Counted from the stretch's first letter, positions 19,701 to 28,324 are shown. The stretch is 64,000 bases of DNA from an uncultured Desulfomonile sp. (GCA_903952205.1 CAJBEZ010000036.1:1-64000); one strand, 5' to 3'. Notes: a model not told the origin generated them from the letters alone. Program-made: numbers and translations.

Positions 19701-20993
19701 GGAAAATCCTACCCGCTGACTCATCCAAATGTGCGTGTCGTTCTTCCCGCTATGGGGCGATTCGCTCATCAGGCTCTCGTGCAAACATTCGGAAAGGTCG
19801 GTATCAACGCCTATGGATTACCACCTGCAGATGAAGAGGTATTGAAAATTGGTCGCGGGAATTCATCCTGCAAAGAGTGTCTTCCTCTCCAGACCACTGT
19901 TGGATCTATGCTCAATTATTTCGACAAGATTAGGCCGTCAGGCGAGATTACGGCCTACTTCATGCCCGGCGCAGCGGGTCCTTGCCGTTTTGGTCAGTAC
20001 AATGTCTTTTCACGACGTTTGATCGAGAGACACGAAATCCCAAATGCTGCAGTCCTGACCCTGAATGCCTCCAATGGTTATCTGGGTCTTGGGGACAAAT
20101 TTACACTGCCGGCATGGAGAGCGATTCTGATCGGCGACGTGATGTACGAAATCTGGTCAACTATCATGGCTGCGGCCGAAGACCGTGAGCAGGGGCTGGA
20201 GATTTTCTTTAGGGAATGGAACAGTCTTGTGAATGTTATTCACAAGTCATGGAAGGACATCAAGCGCCAGATAAGTTCATCTGCTGTTGAACTTTCAAAG
20301 ATACCTTTGAAGGCCCCTTATGACGACATTCCCAAAATATCCCTGATCGGTGAGATTTACGTTCGGAACGACCCTATCTCTCTTCAAAAACTGGTGGAGA
20401 AGATGTCCGACCGTGGCTTCATTGTCAGAACATCTCAAACAAGTGAATGGATCAAGTACGTCGACTGGCTCATAAAGACAGGGATTGAGGGCGATTCCAG
20501 GGATGTTCCGTTCTGGATTCGCTACTTTGTAAAAAAACATTTTGACAAAAAGGTTAGGAAACTGTTTGAACCTTCAGGATTGTTTTTTAAGGAAATACTT
20601 GAAGTTGGTGACCTGATAAAGGCCGGGGAGAGATACATATCACCGAAACTTACAGGTGAAGCCATCCTTACGGTTGGAGCGGCCATACATGAAATCCTCC
20701 ATCCTTCTTGCGGTATCATCTCAATCGGGCCATTTGGATGCATGCCTACAAGAGTTGCGGAAGCCATCCTTTCAGAAAAATTTACAGTGGGCGAAAAAAT
20801 TGTTTCAATGGGAAATAATGGGTCTAGTCCTGATCTAAATAGCCCTATATTCAAAAATCCTGGGAGAAAATTGCCCTTCCTCGCTATAGAGACAGACGGC
20901 AACGCTTTCCCTCAGATTATTGAGGCCAGAATTGAGGCTTTCTCTCTTCAGGCGAAAAGACTTCACGAAAAAATGATGGCTGAAAGGCATTAG
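16710..20993 (+). CDS. Multidomain acyl-CoA dehydratase activase (BcrA/BadF-type)
   Basis: The 1427-residue protein carries two ASKHA ATPase domains of the BcrAD/BadFG family. The first (about 1-260) has a degenerate phosphate loop, 'CASGTG' and 'GRCSVFCKSDC'. The second (about 295-560) has an intact 'LDVGSTTTKGV' loop, 'CSAGTG' and 'DQCAAFIGSD'. A DUF2229-type region follows with 'CGGGKEKCDRRCE', then a C-terminal half with 'NSSCKECLPLQ' and 'SIGPFGCMPTR', resembling 2-hydroxyacyl-CoA dehydratase-like domains. Activases use ATP to push an electron into dehydratases or aromatic-CoA reductases through a [4Fe-4S] cluster. No separate dehydratase subunit is adjacent, so the substrate is unknown. 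GGAGATGA precedes the ATG. Confidence 0.85.
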   Translation: MEALGMCLGASTLSICRVKRDEKGISVIDASTITHEGNPRKTLLDALEKIPDIRNLPLAVTGRKFINFIRLTTISEPEAVEMAAPFSLPDNSKYRVVVSAGGETFMVYHLDEDNKIQAIQTGNKCASGTGEFFLQQIGRMNLELQDVEKLGVAEHPHKVSGRCSVFCKSDCTHALNKGIPKDQVVAGLAMMMASKIVELLKKLPKKSVALIGGSSLNKTMIHYLKQEIEDLLIPEQAPYFEAMGAAIWALDNTTVNYSGADEVYEEKGSAFSYLQPLENFRHMVSFKDRPRGVPVNGDTVILGLDVGSTTTKGVIMRKSDKAILAADYLRTDGDPVGASRNVYRSLLEQNNCELNIVGLGVTGSGRQIAGLHAMTDGVINEIIAHAAAAVHFDREVDTIFEIGGQDAKYTYITNGVPSDYAMNEACSAGTGSFLEESAKESLGLKVTEIGPVAYSGSKPPNFNDQCAAFIGSDIKNAAQEGIPVNDIVAGLVYSICMNYSNRVKGNRPVGKKVFMQGGVCYNEAIPAAMAALTGKEIVVPPEPGLMGAFGVALEVDRRLNLGLMHEARFDLKQLANREVIYKKPFICGGGKEKCDRRCEIARIELEGKTYPFGGACNRYVNLIKNLQFETENLDMVDYRQKLVFESLEEEKPSDGRPVIGMNRSFLINTYFPLFKSFFTELGYRVALPDKLDPEGSDQQGAAFCFPVELSHSFFSNLIKKDPDVFFLPHVRGIPTDEENPNTCTCVFVQGEGFYLSSAFDQALTKKVLRPFLDMSGGLQSCKEGFVGMALELGKSKSEGVRAFEAAVKAQNEFKTRLRAKGEEILRKIEASPETTAIVLFGRPYNSFAAEANKGIPVKLASRGYRILPFDMLPYEDQSMDDENTMYWSMGRMILKAGRFVKKHPQLFGVFISNFSCGPDSFVVGYFRDEMGRKPSLTLELDSHTADAGLETRIEAFLDIVHYYRELEAQRKFAPPRRKFEAAHTGMVDGKPCVITPDGKSYPLTHPNVRVVLPAMGRFAHQALVQTFGKVGINAYGLPPADEEVLKIGRGNSSCKECLPLQTTVGSMLNYFDKIRPSGEITAYFMPGAAGPCRFGQYNVFSRRLIERHEIPNAAVLTLNASNGYLGLGDKFTLPAWRAILIGDVMYEIWSTIMAAAEDREQGLEIFFREWNSLVNVIHKSWKDIKRQISSSAVELSKIPLKAPYDDIPKISLIGEIYVRNDPISLQKLVEKMSDRGFIVRTSQTSEWIKYVDWLIKTGIEGDSRDVPFWIRYFVKKHFDKKVRKLFEPSGLFFKEILEVGDLIKAGERYISPKLTGEAILTVGAAIHEILHPSCGIISIGPFGCMPTRVAEAILSEKFTVGEKIVSMGNNGSSPDLNSPIFKNPGRKLPFLAIETDGNAFPQIIEARIEAFSLQAKRLHEKMMAERH

Positions 20994-21383
20994 ATTATCA
21001 CTGATTCCAACCGAGAAATTGAAACGCCTATCCCGACCCGAGCCAGGGGGGCTCGGGCGGAACGTTTGGCGGAACAAAGGCTTGTGGAACTTGGATATAA
21101 AATAATAACAAGGAACTACTTCTGCAGGTATGGCGAAATTGATCTGATCACCGTCGAATCCGGCGAACTGGTTTTTGTAGAAGTAAGGTCACGGCATTCC
21201 AGCGAGGCTTTGAATCCACTGTTTACACTTGACCAGCGCAAGATCAAAAGGATAATCAAATCCGCCAAATTTTATCTATCGGGCAAGAGAATAGATTCCC
21301 CTATAAGATTTGACATTGTGATTGTAACGCTCGGGGCTGCCCCTGATTACGAAATCATTCAAAACGCCTTTGACGCCCCTTGA
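20994..21383 (+). CDS. YraN/UPF0102 family nuclease-like protein
   Basis: The core 'RGARAERLAEQRLVELGYKI' followed by 'GEIDLITVESGELVFVEVRSR' is the UPF0102/YraN pattern, a restriction-endonuclease-like fold with E-D-(E/Q)xK-type residues. Cellular role is unsettled. TTG 21066 would cut off the conserved 'RGARAERL' segment. The frame is open back to the codon right after the TAG of the activase gene (20993) but holds no ATG, GTG or TTG there. An ATT or other rare start coupled to the upstream stop is therefore likely. I give the outer boundary. Confidence 0.75.
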   Translation: MITDSNREIETPIPTRARGARAERLAEQRLVELGYKIITRNYFCRYGEIDLITVESGELVFVEVRSRHSSEALNPLFTLDQRKIKRIIKSAKFYLSGKRIDSPIRFDIVIVTLGAAPDYEIIQNAFDAP

Positions 21384-21417
21384 GAACCGTGCCGGGATTT
21401 GTGAGTTATTTTAAAAC

Positions 21418-22044
21418 ATGCCCATATTTGATGTGAGCCAAACTCTGGACGAATCGACGCCTATTTTCCCCGGAGATCCGCCGTTTTCAATAGCGCCCGT
21501 GTTCTCGAGGAAAAATCATGATGAATTCAATTTGTCCCTTTTGTCCATGACTACCCACACGGGTACACATGTCGACGCTCCTCTACACTATCTGGATGGT
21601 GGCCGAACCATAGAAGCGCTCCCCCCCGACATCCTCGTGGGGAATGGAATTGTTCTTGATTTGAGGGGCGTTGAAATCATTAACAGGGCTATCCTTGAAA
21701 AATCACAATGGAATGAAGAAATACGCATATTTTTCAAGACTAATTGCAGCGCTGAACTTCGAGAGAAAAATCTGAACAAAAAACATGCCTATATGTCGGA
21801 TTCGGGAGCCCAATTTCTTCTGGAACACGGCGTAAAACTCGTCGGGATCGACTGCATGTCGGTTGACAGGACCGACGATCAATATGCGCCTGTTCACAAA
21901 CTTCTTTTGTCCTCGGGCGTAATTATAGTTGAAGGGCTTGACTTGCACGATGTCCCCGCTGGAACCTGCCGAATCTACTGTTTGCCCTTGAAGATTCGCG
22001 GAGCGGATGGGGCGCCGGCCAGAGTCTTCATCGAAACAGATTGA
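21418..22044 (+). CDS. Cyclase-family metal hydrolase (kynurenine-formamidase-like)
   Basis: The 208-residue protein has 'HTGTHVDAPLHYLDGG', the metal-binding HxGTHxDxPxH motif of the cyclase/KynB family (PF04199). It begins 'IFDVSQTLDESTPIFPGDPP', the usual N-terminus. Members hydrolyse formyl or cyclic amides with zinc or manganese. No tryptophan-degradation gene is near, so formamidase activity is not implied. It ends nine bases before the MBL hydrolase gene, suggesting one transcript. Confidence 0.8.
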   Translation: MPIFDVSQTLDESTPIFPGDPPFSIAPVFSRKNHDEFNLSLLSMTTHTGTHVDAPLHYLDGGRTIEALPPDILVGNGIVLDLRGVEIINRAILEKSQWNEEIRIFFKTNCSAELREKNLNKKHAYMSDSGAQFLLEHGVKLVGIDCMSVDRTDDQYAPVHKLLLSSGVIIVEGLDLHDVPAGTCRIYCLPLKIRGADGAPARVFIETD

Positions 22045-22053
22045 GGCGGCTTA

Positions 22054-22821
22054 ATGAAGGTTACCATACTCGGAAGCGGAACATCGACACCCTCGCTTCA
22101 AAGAAATTCGTCCGGGTTGTTCATTGAAACAGACGGCGCAAATATTCTCCTGGACATGGGACCAGGCACATTGCGGAGAATGTGCGAGGCGGGTATAGAT
22201 TACAGGGATATTGACATGATTGTCCTGACCCATTTTCACCCTGACCATGTAGTGGATTTCATTTCGTTTCTGTTCGCTTCGAATTACGCTTATGGCCCTA
22301 TTAGAACTGATCCGTTTCATGTTGTCGGACCTGTTGGATTGAAAACATTCCACGATGGCCTGATCGAAATATTCGGATCATGGATTATTCCAAGCGACAA
22401 TCGCATGACAATGCATGAGATGTCGGCTGACAGTCCTGATTCCCGGGAAATTAGAGATATGCTAATCATGTCTCGGCCGGCCGCTCATTCTTTTCCATCC
22501 CTGTCTTACAGGATAGAAGCCGACGGCACATCCATCACGATATCCGGTGATACGGACGTATCTGAAAACCTTGTCCAACTGGCGAAACACTCGCATACCC
22601 TAATATGCGAGTGTTCACTTCCCGACAGTATGAAGACTCATGGGCATCTAACCCCTGCGGAAGCGGGGTTAATTGCCGCCCAATCAGGGGTTGCAAGGTT
22701 GATTCTGACTCATCTTTATCCCCCTTGCGAGTCTGTGGACATTGTGAATGAGACCCGGAAATGGTTTAAAGGAAACGTCCTTAAGGCCGAAGATCTCATG
22801 ACGTTGGATTTTGTCAGTTGA
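22054..22821 (+). CDS. Metallo-beta-lactamase-fold hydrolase, RNase Z-like
   Basis: The 255-residue protein starts 'MKVTILGSGTSTPS' and carries the metal-binding 'THFHPDHV' motif, a later 'SGDTDVS' and 'HGHLTPAEAG', and a final 'LILTHLYP'. This is the RNase Z/arylsulfatase-like branch of the MBL fold. Substrates in this branch range from tRNA 3' trailers to small esters, and the sequence alone does not decide. It is too short and lacks a clear exosite for a confident RNase Z call. Confidence 0.75.
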   Translation: MKVTILGSGTSTPSLQRNSSGLFIETDGANILLDMGPGTLRRMCEAGIDYRDIDMIVLTHFHPDHVVDFISFLFASNYAYGPIRTDPFHVVGPVGLKTFHDGLIEIFGSWIIPSDNRMTMHEMSADSPDSREIRDMLIMSRPAAHSFPSLSYRIEADGTSITISGDTDVSENLVQLAKHSHTLICECSLPDSMKTHGHLTPAEAGLIAAQSGVARLILTHLYPPCESVDIVNETRKWFKGNVLKAEDLMTLDFVS

Positions 22822-22928
22822 ATTGCGCTTCGGAATCCGAAAATCCTAATGGTTGGATCCAGTCAGTGACTTCGGTTCTTTTCACTTCCTTGATTGCGCT
22901 TCCCCTACTCGTGTTGTAGGATATAATA

Positions 22929-25592
22929 ATGAGACAGTCCGGTCAGCGCAAACTCTCCAAGGGCCTATTTACCCTGTTATTCGTAGTGCCAGTTGTCCTT
23001 GTCATTCAAATTCCGATAGTGATGATCGGGGCAATTCTTGGCGCTTACATGACATATTCCCATAATCTCCCTGATATACCCGACCTGAATTCGTATCAAC
23101 CAAGGACAGTGTCGACTTTTTTCTCAGATGACGGCACTGTAATCGGGACATTTTTCAAACAAAAACGTTTCGTTATCGACCTCAATCAAATGCCCAAACA
23201 TGTCATAAACGCCTTTTTAGCCGCTGAAGACGCCCGATTCTATGAACACGAAGGGGTGGATTGGCAGGGCATTTTGAGAGCCATGGGAAGAAACGTCATG
23301 TCGGGACGCATAACCCAGGGGGGCAGCACCATCACGATGCAGGTAACCCGGAATTTTCTTCTTAGCAGGGAGCGCACATATTCTCGGAAATTCAAGGAAG
23401 TTATTCTGGCCTCCCGTTTGGAGAAAAACTGGGGAAAAGACAAGATTCTACACGTTTACCTCAACGAGATCTACCTTGGGGAAGGATGCTACGGCGTGGA
23501 GGCTGCGGCTAGGGGCTACTTCGACAAACCGGTCGTCCATCTTACGGTTGCCGAATCGGCGATGATAGCCGGACTGGTGGCCAGTCCGGCTCGCTTCAAC
23601 CCATTCAAGAACCAGGAACTCGCCAGGCAGAAACAATTGACTGTGTTGGGTCGCATGCTTAAAGCAGGATTCATTACGGAAGAACAGTACACCAAAGCCA
23701 GGGAAGAACCTCTGAACTTTACAAAAGAAATGGTTCGTCCACTAGATCTTGCGCCTGATTTTACTGAGGTAGTTCGCCGTTATGTAATCAGAAAATATGG
23801 CGAAGAAAAACTTTATAATGATGGTTTGAAGATCTTCACAACGTGTCGCCTCGATTTCCAGAGAGGGGCTGTTGAGGCTATGGATAAGGGACTTGATGAG
23901 ATAAAGAAACGCCAGAAGAACCTGGCTATCCTAAAGACTGTTCAACCTAACCAAATACCTGATTTGCTCCAGAAGCGCCCTACTCCAAGCCTTACGGAAG
24001 GCAGGATTTATCAGGGGATCGTTGTCAAAACATCAGCGGCTCCTAATAACGAGATTATTCTGGAAGTGGCCTTCAGCGCCAAACTTAAGGGTAGGGTCCG
24101 ACTCCCAAAATCCGCCGCTTCCATTTACAGAGTCGGCCAGGTCCTTGCGCTCCGTTTTGAAAAATATGACAAGAATTTTCCTGAATTCATCCCCGATGAC
24201 GACCCTAAACTGCAGGGCGCAATGGTGTGCATTGAAAACAATAACGGCTACGTCAGAGCTATAGTAGGAGGATCATCTTCCGAACATTTCCAGTTTAATC
24301 GCGCCATCCAAGCCAAAAGGCAGCCTGGAAGCTCGTTCAAGCCAATTATTTACGCGACGGCGTTGGAGCAGAAAAGTTACAGCCCCGCCACGATTATAGT
24401 GGATGAGCCCATAGTTGTTGATGTGGAAGGGGCTGATGAAGAGTGGGAACCCAAAAACTCGAGTGGTAGTTTTATGGGGCCTGTGAGTTTTAGGAGAGCG
24501 CTGGAACTGTCTCGAAATATCTGCACGATAAAGATTCTTATGGACGCCGGATTAGGACCTGTAATGGAAATGGCGAGCCGCATGGGAATAAATTCGCCTC
24601 TCGGGCGAAACCTTTCGCTCAGCCTGGGCACGTCAGAGGTGACTCTTCTGGAGTTGACTTCCGCTTACACGGTCTTCCCTAATGGCGGAGTATGCGTCGA
24701 TCCAATATTTGTTAAGCGTATAGAAGACCGGTTTGGAAACGTACTCGAAGATCACAGTGACATTCCCATGCTGGAATCCGACCCACTCCATCCCGTCGCG
24801 CGTGAGGAATTTCGCGAATTGGTAGAATCAAGCGAAAAGAAGGTTTCTAAGGTTCAAGGATTGCCGACTCAGGCTATCGCCAAACCTGGGTCTAACTTTC
24901 CGCCGCAGTTCCGTGCGGCCTCGGCTCAACATAATCCGAACGAAGTTGAAGAAGATGACCGATTGACTGACCCACCACGCGCAAGGGCGGTGATGTCTCC
25001 CCAGACCTCTTATATAATGACTTCCTTGCTCCAGGGAGGGATCCGTCAGGGTACAGGCGCTCGGGCAAACCAATATATAAAACGTAAGGACATCGCAGGG
25101 AAAACCGGAACGACCAACAACGCTGAAGACACCTGGTTCATAGGCTTCAGCCCGGAATATACGGCCGGCGTATGGGTGGGATTCGACGAAAAACGACCGC
25201 TCGGACGCAGGGAAGAAGGATCAAGGGCCGCTTTGCCTGTCTGGGGTTATTTCATGAAGGAAATCCTTCAAAACAGGCCGGAACGGGAATTCGTAATTCC
25301 TCCCGAAATTATGTTTAAAGAATTTCTGACAGTCGGCAATGATCCCAAGGAGGGAACTACTTTGAAATCCGTTATTGAGCCGATATACGCTCCATTCAAC
25401 GGCTATACGCTTATCCTCTCTCCGCTTGACTCTTTTGAAACACTCGGCGAATTCGTAAAATCTCCATTGCCGCTTTACACAGAAGGCGGCGGTATGTCCG
25501 CGGCCCCTATTACTCAACAACAGGGACCTCAGCCGGGTGGGTTGTTTGGACCACTCTTCGGTCCCAACCCCAATCCGCCTCCCCCTCGATAA
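22929..25592 (+). CDS. Class A penicillin-binding protein (PBP1A), second copy
   Basis: The 887-residue bifunctional peptidoglycan synthase has a membrane helix (about 13-40), a GT51 domain with 'AAEDARFYEHEG' and 'QGGSTITMQVTRN', and a transpeptidase with SxxK in 'RQPGSSFKP' (about 465), 'ELSRNICTIK' and 'GKTGTTNN' (about 725). It resembles the copy at 5917-8775 throughout the catalytic domains, but its C-terminal tail differs: here it is Pro/Gly-rich and shorter. AGGA lies just before the ATG. mnmA follows 19 bp later on the same strand. Confidence 0.92.
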   Translation: MRQSGQRKLSKGLFTLLFVVPVVLVIQIPIVMIGAILGAYMTYSHNLPDIPDLNSYQPRTVSTFFSDDGTVIGTFFKQKRFVIDLNQMPKHVINAFLAAEDARFYEHEGVDWQGILRAMGRNVMSGRITQGGSTITMQVTRNFLLSRERTYSRKFKEVILASRLEKNWGKDKILHVYLNEIYLGEGCYGVEAAARGYFDKPVVHLTVAESAMIAGLVASPARFNPFKNQELARQKQLTVLGRMLKAGFITEEQYTKAREEPLNFTKEMVRPLDLAPDFTEVVRRYVIRKYGEEKLYNDGLKIFTTCRLDFQRGAVEAMDKGLDEIKKRQKNLAILKTVQPNQIPDLLQKRPTPSLTEGRIYQGIVVKTSAAPNNEIILEVAFSAKLKGRVRLPKSAASIYRVGQVLALRFEKYDKNFPEFIPDDDPKLQGAMVCIENNNGYVRAIVGGSSSEHFQFNRAIQAKRQPGSSFKPIIYATALEQKSYSPATIIVDEPIVVDVEGADEEWEPKNSSGSFMGPVSFRRALELSRNICTIKILMDAGLGPVMEMASRMGINSPLGRNLSLSLGTSEVTLLELTSAYTVFPNGGVCVDPIFVKRIEDRFGNVLEDHSDIPMLESDPLHPVAREEFRELVESSEKKVSKVQGLPTQAIAKPGSNFPPQFRAASAQHNPNEVEEDDRLTDPPRARAVMSPQTSYIMTSLLQGGIRQGTGARANQYIKRKDIAGKTGTTNNAEDTWFIGFSPEYTAGVWVGFDEKRPLGRREEGSRAALPVWGYFMKEILQNRPEREFVIPPEIMFKEFLTVGNDPKEGTTLKSVIEPIYAPFNGYTLILSPLDSFETLGEFVKSPLPLYTEGGGMSAAPITQQQGPQPGGLFGPLFGPNPNPPPPR

Positions 25593-25611
25593 GAATCAGA
25601 GCGCCTGCAAA

Positions 25612-26646
25612 ATGAAAATGGCTGTTGCCCTCAGTGGTGGTATTGACAGCGCTTGCGCCGCTCTCCTGATGAAAGAAGCCGGCCATTCGGTGATCGGGCT
25701 TCACATGAAACTCATGCCCGCCCAGACCGATGCGTGGCCGAAAGCTAGGTCAGTCGCAGAAGCTTTGGGCGCCCCGATTGATTTGGTAGACCTGACAGCT
25801 CAGTTTCAAACGGAAATCATAAGTTATTTCATTTCAGAATACAGTCGTGGACGTACCCCGTCACCCTGCCCTCCGTGCAATCGGAAAATCAAGATGACGT
25901 TTTTGCTTGAACACGCTTTCAAGTCGGGCGCGGACAAACTGGTTACAGGACACTACGCCAGAATCATTGAAGAAGAAGGTGTTTTTCATCTTTATAAAGG
26001 ACTCGACAACGCCAAAGATCAATCGTATTTCCTGTTCATGCTCGACCAGGAAATTCTTTCAAACCTTCGCTTTCCACTCGGGGAGCTTACCAAGGCAAAG
26101 GTAAGGGAAATAGTTGGAGACCATGACCTGCCCATACAATGTGAAGAGGAGTCCCAGGAACTTTGTTTCGTCCGCAATTCATTGTACACGGATTTTCTTG
26201 TGGAACACGGGTCCAAACATGAACCAGGCCCTGTAATGGATGCCGGTGGTCAAATTATTGGAAAACACAGGGGAATAATCTTTTACACCGTTGGTCAGCG
26301 TAAAGGGCTGGGAATATGTGGCCCGGAGCCTTCTTATGTCATCGAAATCAACGCGGAAAAGAACTCTGTCATAGTCGGGGGGAAGAATTCAACCTTCGTT
26401 TCACGCATATTAGTAAATAATGTGACTTTTATTTCCGGGCAAAGACCTAGAACCGGTGATGAATTCATGGTTAAGGTCAGATCAACATCGAGAGAAGCCC
26501 CCTGCATAATAGAAGAAATCCGAACAGAAGGTCTATTGATAGCCTTTCGATCCCCTCAATCCGGAGTGGCTCCTGGTCAGGCCGCCGTAATTTATAACGG
26601 CGACGAGGTCATTGGAGGCGGCTGGATTGAACGCAGCATGAAATGA
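25612..26646 (+). CDS. mnmA: tRNA-specific 2-thiouridylase
   Basis: MnmA thiolates U34 of tRNAs for Lys, Glu and Gln. The PP-loop is 'ALSGGIDSACAA'. The first catalytic Cys lies in 'CPPCNRKIK', followed by 'LVTGHYARI' and 'KDQSYFLF', with the second Cys in 'SQELCFV'. The start is ATG 25612, where the family N-terminus begins; the frame stays open upstream into the PBP gene but that part is not homologous. The enzyme is 344 residues, normal size. larE, another PP-loop sulfur transferase, follows. Confidence 0.93.
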   Translation: MKMAVALSGGIDSACAALLMKEAGHSVIGLHMKLMPAQTDAWPKARSVAEALGAPIDLVDLTAQFQTEIISYFISEYSRGRTPSPCPPCNRKIKMTFLLEHAFKSGADKLVTGHYARIIEEEGVFHLYKGLDNAKDQSYFLFMLDQEILSNLRFPLGELTKAKVREIVGDHDLPIQCEEESQELCFVRNSLYTDFLVEHGSKHEPGPVMDAGGQIIGKHRGIIFYTVGQRKGLGICGPEPSYVIEINAEKNSVIVGGKNSTFVSRILVNNVTFISGQRPRTGDEFMVKVRSTSREAPCIIEEIRTEGLLIAFRSPQSGVAPGQAAVIYNGDEVIGGGWIERSMK

Positions 26647-26701
26647 CGAATCCTGCCGTGTTTTTTGCACGGACAGGTAACATGATTTAAAGACGGCGCT
26701 C

Positions 26702-27526
26702 TTGAGCAAGAATGTGACCGGTAAAGAAAGAAAACTTCAAAAAGTAATCGCGGATCTTGCGGCCGGGAAAATTGTGTTTGTAGCATTTTCGGGCGGCGTG
26801 GATTCGAGTCTTTTACTGTTGGAAACAGTCAAGACTATTGGACATGAACGCGCTTTAGCGGTAATGGCCCTTTCTCCAACGGCGCCACCGGACCAACTCA
26901 TGGAAGCGCGGGATTTTACAAATGCGCTGAATGTAAAGCTTATCACTCTTGAGACGCAAGAATGCCGAGACCCTGAATTTCGCAGCAATGGTCCGGAACG
27001 TTGCTATCACTGTAAGATCATTCGTTATAGTGCCATTAAACGACTACTGCCCGAACAACCTGAATTGGCAGTTATTTTCGATGGTACACAGTCTGATGAT
27101 GACCCATCGGACAGACCCGGCTTCAAGGCCTTGTTGGAACTGGGCATCCACACGCCTCTCAGGGATGCCGGTCTCGGGAAAAAGGATATCAGAGCGCTAT
27201 TGAAAAGCTCCGGTTTTCATAAGGTCGCTACCAAGCCGGCGCAACCGTGCCTTGCCACCAGGATACCCCATGGAACTCCCATAACTGAAGAACTCCTGGA
27301 CCAAGTCAGAGCCGGCGAGAATCTTTTAAGAAGGCTGGGGTTCATTCAGTTTCGCCTGAGGACTCATGGGAGGTGGGCGCGCATCGAACTTCAAGGAGAT
27401 GAATTTGAAAAGATTTTATCTGACCCAAAAATCAGAAAGATCATCGTTGCTGGACTTAAAAAGATGGGGTATGAAACCATATTGCTGGATTTGGAAGCAT
27501 ACGGAGGCACTGACGTAACCGGTTAA
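26702..27526 (+). CDS. larE: LarE-type ATP-dependent sulfur transferase
   Basis: The 274-residue protein has the PP-loop 'AFSGGVDSSLLL' (about residue 28) and the sacrificial-Cys motif 'ERCYHCKIIRY' plus 'QPCLATRIPHG'. LarE donates sulfur to build the nickel-pincer cofactor of lactate racemase-type enzymes. LarB, LarC and a LarA-like enzyme are not in the window. The start is TTG 26702. The position after mnmA puts two PP-loop sulfur enzymes in tandem. A different sulfur acceptor remains possible. Confidence 0.8.
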   Translation: MSKNVTGKERKLQKVIADLAAGKIVFVAFSGGVDSSLLLLETVKTIGHERALAVMALSPTAPPDQLMEARDFTNALNVKLITLETQECRDPEFRSNGPERCYHCKIIRYSAIKRLLPEQPELAVIFDGTQSDDDPSDRPGFKALLELGIHTPLRDAGLGKKDIRALLKSSGFHKVATKPAQPCLATRIPHGTPITEELLDQVRAGENLLRRLGFIQFRLRTHGRWARIELQGDEFEKILSDPKIRKIIVAGLKKMGYETILLDLEAYGGTDVTG

Positions 27527-27542
27527 GATGTAGAATAAAGAA

Positions 27543-27565
27543 AGCCCGAACGAATCGTCCGGGCT
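27543..27565 (-). terminator. Hairpin terminator between larE and the Spy-like gene
   Basis: Stem agcccg/cgggct extends by acg/cgt with one mismatch, loop aat. On the minus strand it is followed by TTCTTTATT, so it probably ends the Spy-like transcript; it may also serve larE from the other side. Confidence 0.6.
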
Positions 27566-27595
27566 AGAGGATTTAGCTTAACAATCTTAGAGTGA

Positions 27596-28111
27596 TTAGC
27601 TTCTCTGGCCGAATCCCATTCCACCGCCTCTGCCTTGGCGGCATCCACCCATTCCACCAGGTCCTCCCTGGCCACAAAAGCCCCTTCCTAATCCTGCTAC
27701 GCCTAGTTTCTCTCGCTGCTCCGGAGTCAATAGCGAACGGATCTTCGTACCGAAAGCCCTGCCTTCATTTCTCATCTGGTCCTGAAGCGCCCAGATTTCT
27801 TCCTTCTTTTTCTGGATAGTCGCTTCGTCCTGTGGGTTCTTGGCGGCAAAATCCATCAATTCGATTCTTTTCAGAGCCTTCTGTGATCTTAACCCTTCTG
27901 TTTTCTTAAGGAAATCTGTCTTTTCAGTATTAATTTTGTCCTGCTGATCCTTGGTTAGATTATCAATCTGAGCCAACCCTGCGCCACAACCCATGCCTTT
28001 CCCACCACCAAATCCAGGGCATCCGCCACATGGTCCGGCGGCAAAAACGCTTGACGCTACCAGCAATGACATTGCAGCAATTAATCCAAGGGCCATTTTT
28101 GATTTTCTCAT
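27596..28111 (-). CDS. Spy/CpxP-like periplasmic protein (LTxxQ family)
   Basis: The 171-residue exported protein has a signal peptide (cleaved near 'SVFAAG'). A Gly/Cys-rich patch 'GPCGGCPGFGGGKGMGCG' follows, then long helices containing 'LTKDQQDKI' and 'LLTPEQREKLG', the paired LTxxQ motifs of Spy/CpxP/ZraP proteins. These act as periplasmic chaperones or metal-stress sensors. The C-terminal tail is again Gly/Cys/Met-rich, which suggests metal contact. It lies downstream of the sigma-factor operon, on the same strand but past its terminator. Confidence 0.8.
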   Translation of the reverse strand: MRKSKMALGLIAAMSLLVASSVFAAGPCGGCPGFGGGKGMGCGAGLAQIDNLTKDQQDKINTEKTDFLKKTEGLRSQKALKRIELMDFAAKNPQDEATIQKKKEEIWALQDQMRNEGRAFGTKIRSLLTPEQREKLGVAGLGRGFCGQGGPGGMGGCRQGRGGGMGFGQRS

Positions 28112-28229
28112 TTGATCACTTTCTCCTTTTCTTCTTTTTGATGACTATCAATTTTTGATGCTCTTAATTATTACTTACCGCTCGTCTCGAAAAATCCCGC
28201 GAAAAAAATTTGGCAACTTCGATTCCAAG

Positions 28230-28259
28230 AAAAACAAAAGCGGACTCTTCAGTCCGCTT
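28230..28259 (-). terminator. Rho-independent terminator of the sigma-factor operon
   Basis: A perfect 9-bp stem (aagcggact/agtccgctt, loop cttc) is followed on the minus strand by TTTTGTTTTT. It sits 65 bases past the stop of the CpxP-like gene. Confidence 0.85.
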
Positions 28260-28324
28260 CTTCTGGATGACGCTTATTCGTGTTCGCGTTCAAATAGATA
28301 ACTTTGCAAACACCGTAAGCGAAA

